From JANLQX01 sp043775075 (GTDB lineage Bacteria; Actinomycetota; Acidimicrobiia; Acidimicrobiales; JANYDT01): DNA of 18,835 nucleotides. This document shows, one piece after another, positions 16,001 through 18,835 of the stretch (within the stretch, counting starts at the first letter, position 1; every line of letters starts with the position of its first letter). Under the pieces are notes generated by a model, which worked only from the letters and a program-made list of their open reading frames with translations, did not search any database and was not told where the DNA came from. The stretch spans positions 1 to 18,835 of the forward strand of contig JAYVSS010000405.1 in the NCBI GenBank assembly GCA_043775075.1, read 5' to 3'. Both the position numbers and the translations under genes were made by a program.

Positions 16001-18645
16001 AGCAGACGTACCTGCAGGGAACTCCGGACATCCGGGGCATCCACCGCAAGGCGCTGCTGGAGTCGGCCTTGTTCGGGCTTCCCATGTTCTCGGTGAACAT
16101 GCCCAACCGCACGGTTTCTCCCCCCGGCAGCCCGGTCGTGGGGAACCCGGTGAACGCTACGGTCAACCCGGGAGGGGCGCTCGGCCTCTCCGTGGTGGAC
16201 TTCCCGCTCGACACGACCGGCACACAGAGGAAGGATGTGCCGCTCACCATCACCGGCGGCGGATCCGTCACGGCGAGGTATTACACCGGGCCCCATGGCC
16301 AGACGACCAACCCAGGCGAGCCGACGCTCCCCATCTTCTCCATCGACGCCACCAAGGCCAACCGGGTCCTGCGCGGCATCGGATTCCGGGGTGGTAACTA
16401 CACCGACGAGAGTGGCGTCACTCCGCTCACCGGCGCCGCGGCCACCGAACTGGGAAGCCCCCACATCCCGTTCGAGTCGCCCGTCTTCTTCCCCATGCGA
16501 ATGGCCACGGCCAACTACTTCGACGCCCTCAAGCCCGGCGGTGGCATGCAGAAGATCCTGGTAACGCCGGTTCAGTACCAAGGAAACCCTGTCGACGACA
16601 AGGCGATAGAGCGCAAATTCTCCAAGCTGGACATGAGGCTCTACTACAGCGCCTTCACCGCCGGGCAGGAATCTGCGGCACTTTCCGACGCTCCGGCAAT
16701 CACCAACATCGCGGCGGTCGACAACGGAACCGGCACCGTGGCGTTCCGGGCCAATGTGACGGGAAATCCTGCGGCCGGCGTACATGAGGTGTGGGTCACC
16801 TACACCACCGGCAACGACGTATGGAGCCCCGTCGATCTGGTGCAGTGCTCGCGGCCGCTTCGTAGCCCGTGTACCGCCGAGGATTCCACCGTTTGGATGG
16901 GAGCGGCCAGCGGCGTCGCCGTTCCGTCGGCCCTGCGCTTCATCGTGCAGGCGGCCAACGGCGTGGGCTTGGTCACCTTCGATGATGCGGTAGGCGAGTT
17001 TCACCGGATCGGTGGACCAGCCAATGCGGGCACCGCAACGACGCTGTCGTTCGTGCCTACACCGCCATCGGCAGGACCGTACGGATCCGTGACGTCGGTG
17101 TCTGCTTCCCTGAGCGCCGGGGCAGGTTTGCCCGTGTACTTCCGCATAGGGGGATCTTCGTTTGTTGCGGGCATCACGGGCGCCAACGGCGTCGCCACTG
17201 CCTCGGTCCCGATCAAGTCTCTTCCCGGGAACTACAGCCTGACCGCCCTCTTCCCCGGTACGGCCACTTTGCGCTCCTCGTCGGTCAGCACCCCGTTCGT
17301 CGTGAGCAAGAGCCCGACACAGCTGGCGATCACCGTCACCGCCCAGACCGCCACCGTGGCGGGTAAGGCAGTGGCCAAGCTCACCGCCAACGGCAGGCCG
17401 CTAGCGTACAAAACGGTGTTCCTGCTGGTAAGCCGCAATGGCGCGCCGGCGACCGTCCTTCCGGTGATCACGGACTACCGCGGGGAAGCACCGTTCATCC
17501 CGTCCAGCCCCGGCAGCTACAGCGTGACCGCCATGTTCCTCGGAAACATCCCAGGTGTGGGCACGTACACGGATCTCACCTACGTAGCGTCGAGCGCCGT
17601 GGGTCAGCTGGTGGTGCAACCGGTGGCCGACCTCGCGCTGTCGGGCTCCGTTGCCCCGTCGCCCGCAGAGGTCACGAAAACACTGACCTACACGTTCACC
17701 CTGGTCAACAACGGACCCGAAGCAGCCACCAATGTGGTGATCACTACCACGATTCCTGCCGGTTTCGTCATCTCCACCCCGTTCGCCGGGTGCACCGCTG
17801 CTGCTGCGGGAGTGGTCAACTGTGCCACCGTGGCTTCTGGCGCCACGGTGACCGTCCTGGCCACCGGTACGCCCACGCTAGGCACCCTGGGTCTGACAGC
17901 CAGCGCCTCGGTGACGGCCGACAGTCTCGACACCGTTCCTGGAAACAACGCCGTGACCCTCTCGGCGCCGGTGTACCAGGCGCCGTCAGGTCTCACCGTC
18001 ACCGGACCGTCATCGGTTCTCGCGGGTTCTACGTACTCCGCCACGTCAGCCTTGGCGTTGGCCGGATTCCCGTCGAACGTGACGTTCACCAAGGTGCCTG
18101 TGGCCGGTGCTCCAAGCTGGTTGACCGTGGATGCGGTCACCGGCGCCGTCACCGCTTCCGTACCGGTCACCGGGGTCATGACCTTCAGCTACCAGGTGCA
18201 GGCGACGAATCCCCTCAATCCCCTGTTGTTGACGAAGAGCCCGGTGATCACCGTCACCGTGGCGCCCGTGCCTGATCTCGCCATCGCCGCCAAGGCTCCA
18301 GGTCTGTTCATCGGCAACCCCACCACATATTCGCTCATCGTGAGCAACAAGAGTGCCTTCGCTCAGCCCGGTAAGGTCACGGTGACGCTGCAGCTGCCGA
18401 GCGCGCTGACACTTGCCGCAGGATCACCTGGCGCCGGGTGGGAGCAATGCACCGTGAACGTCACCAACCTGGTGAGCTGTGACCGTCTGGGTCTGGCCGC
18501 CAACAGTTCTGTGGGGATCGCCATCAATGTCAACGTCTTCGCCCTCGTCGGCACCACCGTCTCCGTAACGGCGACGGTCCTACCGCCAGACAGCGTGCCG
18601 TCCAACAACACCGTGACGATTACCCAAACGGTGAAGCGCATCTGA
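13027..18645 (+). CDS. Large secreted multidomain protein with gingipain-like (C25-type) cysteine peptidase domain
   Basis: From ATG at 13027 (GGAG ten bases upstream; the open frame back to 12931 looks non-coding) the product is 1872 residues. Residues 1 to about 43 are a Sec signal peptide: basic start, hydrophobic 16-35, SPASAA cleavage region. Next come a DNRLRE/CBM96-like beta domain (about 49-262, DTYVSAQNPTTNYG and LRPTLILTY), a linker domain, and a PPC-like domain (about 373-605) interrupted by a PSVFS repeat at 459-538. Residues of about 615-1020 resemble peptidase C25: YVVLVGPDAAIPFF, DLAVGRLVE, FLAGHFS with His878 and VFSAGCHSG with Cys915, a plausible catalytic dyad. The C-terminal half holds beta-rich Ig-like modules (about 1335-1530), a DUF11-like domain (about 1535-1640), another Ig-like module and a final DUF11-like domain to the end. 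There is no LPXTG motif or terminal membrane helix, so release from the cell is likely. Substrate and activity are unknown. Confidence 0.87.
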   Translation: MGQQQRTRATTNRASMVALWLVGVLTASGLVAMVATSSPASAAASQQAVQITPFADTYVSAQNPTTNYGKRPFMDVDGSTQNSCSAPNLQNYALLKFQIPAPTLGAVVTGARLRVTSRAGYTAGVDPNFYLLRLSNTLWNEDTVTWNTFQSGINPIPSLPAGMDVRKTVALGSASMVRACGSSTDQVSVFPSNGINGTIDTNMDLATAQSNLVAAVNDARTNGGGVLGLELFAPDSASGSSWGRFNTTDNSDPNLRPTLILTYGSADIIRAATNTANTSTSLAVRVNGSSSTQYTVNVLTGSSCLNGQLVSPTSSIGNFSVVTSAAGDPIPGEVYATGTAGASLGYIGVYLTTATGEQTTTFGCVAAGLFSDNDSWPRAADVALQNDVNGPSGSATGKVDRSATSRWYKFPIQPGGQVRVDLTTLPVDLDLAVFTDIATAYNKLTSNQDLTQLSAEFAPSVFSPSVFSPSVFSPDDYAPSVFSPSVFSPSVFSPDAFSPSVFSPSVFSPSVFSPSVFSPSVFSPSVFSPSVFSSADFASAQTRSLIGVSYNTGSGDELVIANTWSNTGNFYVRVAGRNGAFSPTPFSLHVKRNDLGACAGVGPQGSAPAPQIAGTVQSVLLVDSARMRTQGNTDLQVNALISKLSTFASRPEVRGVVVDVSTDPRVNALNVQADGSSASGCPYAKNLVAGAIKDIVASYRVANPVKYVVLVGPDAAIPFFRYPDDTLLGPESDYVPPVKSDSASEASLRLNYVLGQDEYGSSTTLDLGNGAFPIPDLAVGRLVETADEASGMIDAYTGGSTNSANGVLTPTKSLVTGYDFLQDAADEVNTQLSAGIGVNSDTLISPNNTSPTAGWTASQLRTKLLGTTRNDITFLAGHFSANSALAADFSTTILSTELNNAATDFKNTVVFSAGCHSGYNIVDSDAVPSVTVKMDWAQAFARKQATLIAGTGYQYGDTDFLEYSERIYTDFAKQLRYGSGPVAVGAALVRSKQTYLQGTPDIRGIHRKALLESALFGLPMFSVNMPNRTVSPPGSPVVGNPVNATVNPGGALGLSVVDFPLDTTGTQRKDVPLTITGGGSVTARYYTGPHGQTTNPGEPTLPIFSIDATKANRVLRGIGFRGGNYTDESGVTPLTGAAATELGSPHIPFESPVFFPMRMATANYFDALKPGGGMQKILVTPVQYQGNPVDDKAIERKFSKLDMRLYYSAFTAGQESAALSDAPAITNIAAVDNGTGTVAFRANVTGNPAAGVHEVWVTYTTGNDVWSPVDLVQCSRPLRSPCTAEDSTVWMGAASGVAVPSALRFIVQAANGVGLVTFDDAVGEFHRIGGPANAGTATTLSFVPTPPSAGPYGSVTSVSASLSAGAGLPVYFRIGGSSFVAGITGANGVATASVPIKSLPGNYSLTALFPGTATLRSSSVSTPFVVSKSPTQLAITVTAQTATVAGKAVAKLTANGRPLAYKTVFLLVSRNGAPATVLPVITDYRGEAPFIPSSPGSYSVTAMFLGNIPGVGTYTDLTYVASSAVGQLVVQPVADLALSGSVAPSPAEVTKTLTYTFTLVNNGPEAATNVVITTTIPAGFVISTPFAGCTAAAAGVVNCATVASGATVTVLATGTPTLGTLGLTASASVTADSLDTVPGNNAVTLSAPVYQAPSGLTVTGPSSVLAGSTYSATSALALAGFPSNVTFTKVPVAGAPSWLTVDAVTGAVTASVPVTGVMTFSYQVQATNPLNPLLLTKSPVITVTVAPVPDLAIAAKAPGLFIGNPTTYSLIVSNKSAFAQPGKVTVTLQLPSALTLAAGSPGAGWEQCTVNVTNLVSCDRLGLAANSSVGIAINVNVFALVGTTVSVTATVLPPDSVPSNNTVTITQTVKRI
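14401..14640 (+). repeat. In-frame tandem repeat: 16 pentapeptide units arranged as four 60-bp (20-residue) blocks
   Basis: Fifteen-base units encoding mostly P-S-V-F-S run without a break from 14401. They group into four 60-bp blocks (14401-14460, 14461-14520, 14521-14580, 14581-14640), each of three PSVFS units followed by a fourth: PDDYA, PDAFS, PSVFS and SADFA. The first two blocks are nearly identical at DNA level, pointing to duplication of 60-bp blocks. The repeat corresponds to residues 459-538 of the secreted peptidase and sits inside its PPC-like domain. It has no spacers and stays in frame, so it is coding, not a CRISPR array. Confidence 0.95.
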
Positions 18646-18698
18646 GGACCACCCGCGTCCGGGCCGGTGGCGGAGAACCCTGGCGATTCATCGGACAG

Positions 18699-18729
18699 CA
18701 CCGGCCGCCGGAGGCACCGGCGACCGGTG
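18699..18729. terminator. Strong hairpin terminator, probably bidirectional
   Basis: CACCGG-C-CGCCGG (18699-18711) pairs with CCGGCG-A-CCGGTG (18717-18729) around the loop AGGCA: twelve G-C-rich pairs with one C/A mismatch. It starts 53 nt after the peptidase stop codon and lacks a T-run. It lies between the peptidase gene and an apparent convergent gene, so it may stop transcription from both sides. Confidence 0.6.
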
Positions 18730-18759
18730 TGACAGGACCGGCCAATTCAGTAGCTCGGG

Positions 18760-18835
18760 TCAGATCAGCGACGCCACCATCGACCCGGTCGGTTCAACAC
18801 CCATCGCCAAGCCTCCAGCGGCTTCAGCCATCGCC
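18760..18835 (-). CDS. C-terminal end of a convergent gene, partial, product unknown
   Basis: On the minus strand a frame enters from the right edge, reads AMAEAAGGLAMGVEPTGSM and then VASLI, and ends at a TGA (18762-18760). The composition is protein-like and the preceding hairpin fits a gene end here, but only 24 codons are visible. No family can be assigned. Confidence 0.35.
   Translation of the reverse strand, partial: AMAEAAGGLAMGVEPTGSMVASLI

Noticed and set aside
15559..17004. 481-residue minus-strand ORF
   Set aside because: Shadow of the secreted peptidase gene; the plus frame carries recognisable domains while the minus frame is rich in Gly, Arg and His without family features.

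Overview
The window is high-GC DNA with Shine-Dalgarno-led genes, GTG starts and many overlapping antisense frames. The protein families suggest a free-living actinobacterium, possibly of the Acidimicrobiia type; this is inferred from protein style and base composition only. No rRNA, tRNA, CRISPR array, insertion sequence or phage gene was seen.

Left block (1-2865, all minus strand). Transcription would run from an alpha/beta hydrolase-OsmC fusion (1615-2865), through a peroxidase-related AhpD/CMD-family gene (838-1479), to a secreted or lipoprotein alpha/beta hydrolase cut by the left edge (1-775). The AhpD-family gene is the most notable object here. Its frame is interrupted only by one TGA, placed exactly where the second cysteine of the CxxC redox motif belongs (C-A-Y-TGA-V-A-H-H). 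Starting 18 nt after that TGA is a GGUCU apical loop on a GC stem, the same register as recalled for the E. coli fdhF SECIS. The best reading is one 213-residue selenoprotein (Cys86/Sec89), not two ORFs or a pseudogene.

A luciferase-like flavin monooxygenase (3107-4282, plus strand) is divergent from the left block and has a strong ribosome binding site.

Central block (4477-12754), a probable cyclic-nucleotide neighbourhood. On the minus strand lie a metallo-beta-lactamase-fold hydrolase (7877-8731), a stand-alone cNMP-binding-domain protein (7224-7676), and, overlapping it by 4 nt, a 916-residue membrane protein with an Npt/ATP-ADP-translocase-like part and a HEAT-repeat tail (4477-7227). 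Divergent from the hydrolase across 309 bp is a 1237-residue protein laid out like mammalian soluble adenylyl cyclase: two class III cyclase domains, a P-loop NTPase and a helical/TPR tail (9041-12754). A plausible logic is that the cyclase makes cAMP, the cNMP-binding protein senses it and acts on the coupled transporter, and the hydrolase might destroy it. This is inference from gene content and order.

Right block (13027-18645): a 1872-residue exported protein with a signal peptide, a DNRLRE/CBM96-like N-terminal domain, a PPC-like domain carrying a 4 x 20-residue PSVFS repeat, a gingipain-like (C25-type) peptidase domain with a His878/Cys915 pair, Ig-like modules and two DUF11-like modules. 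A strong hairpin terminator follows. The last 76 bases read as the C-terminus of a convergent minus-strand gene.
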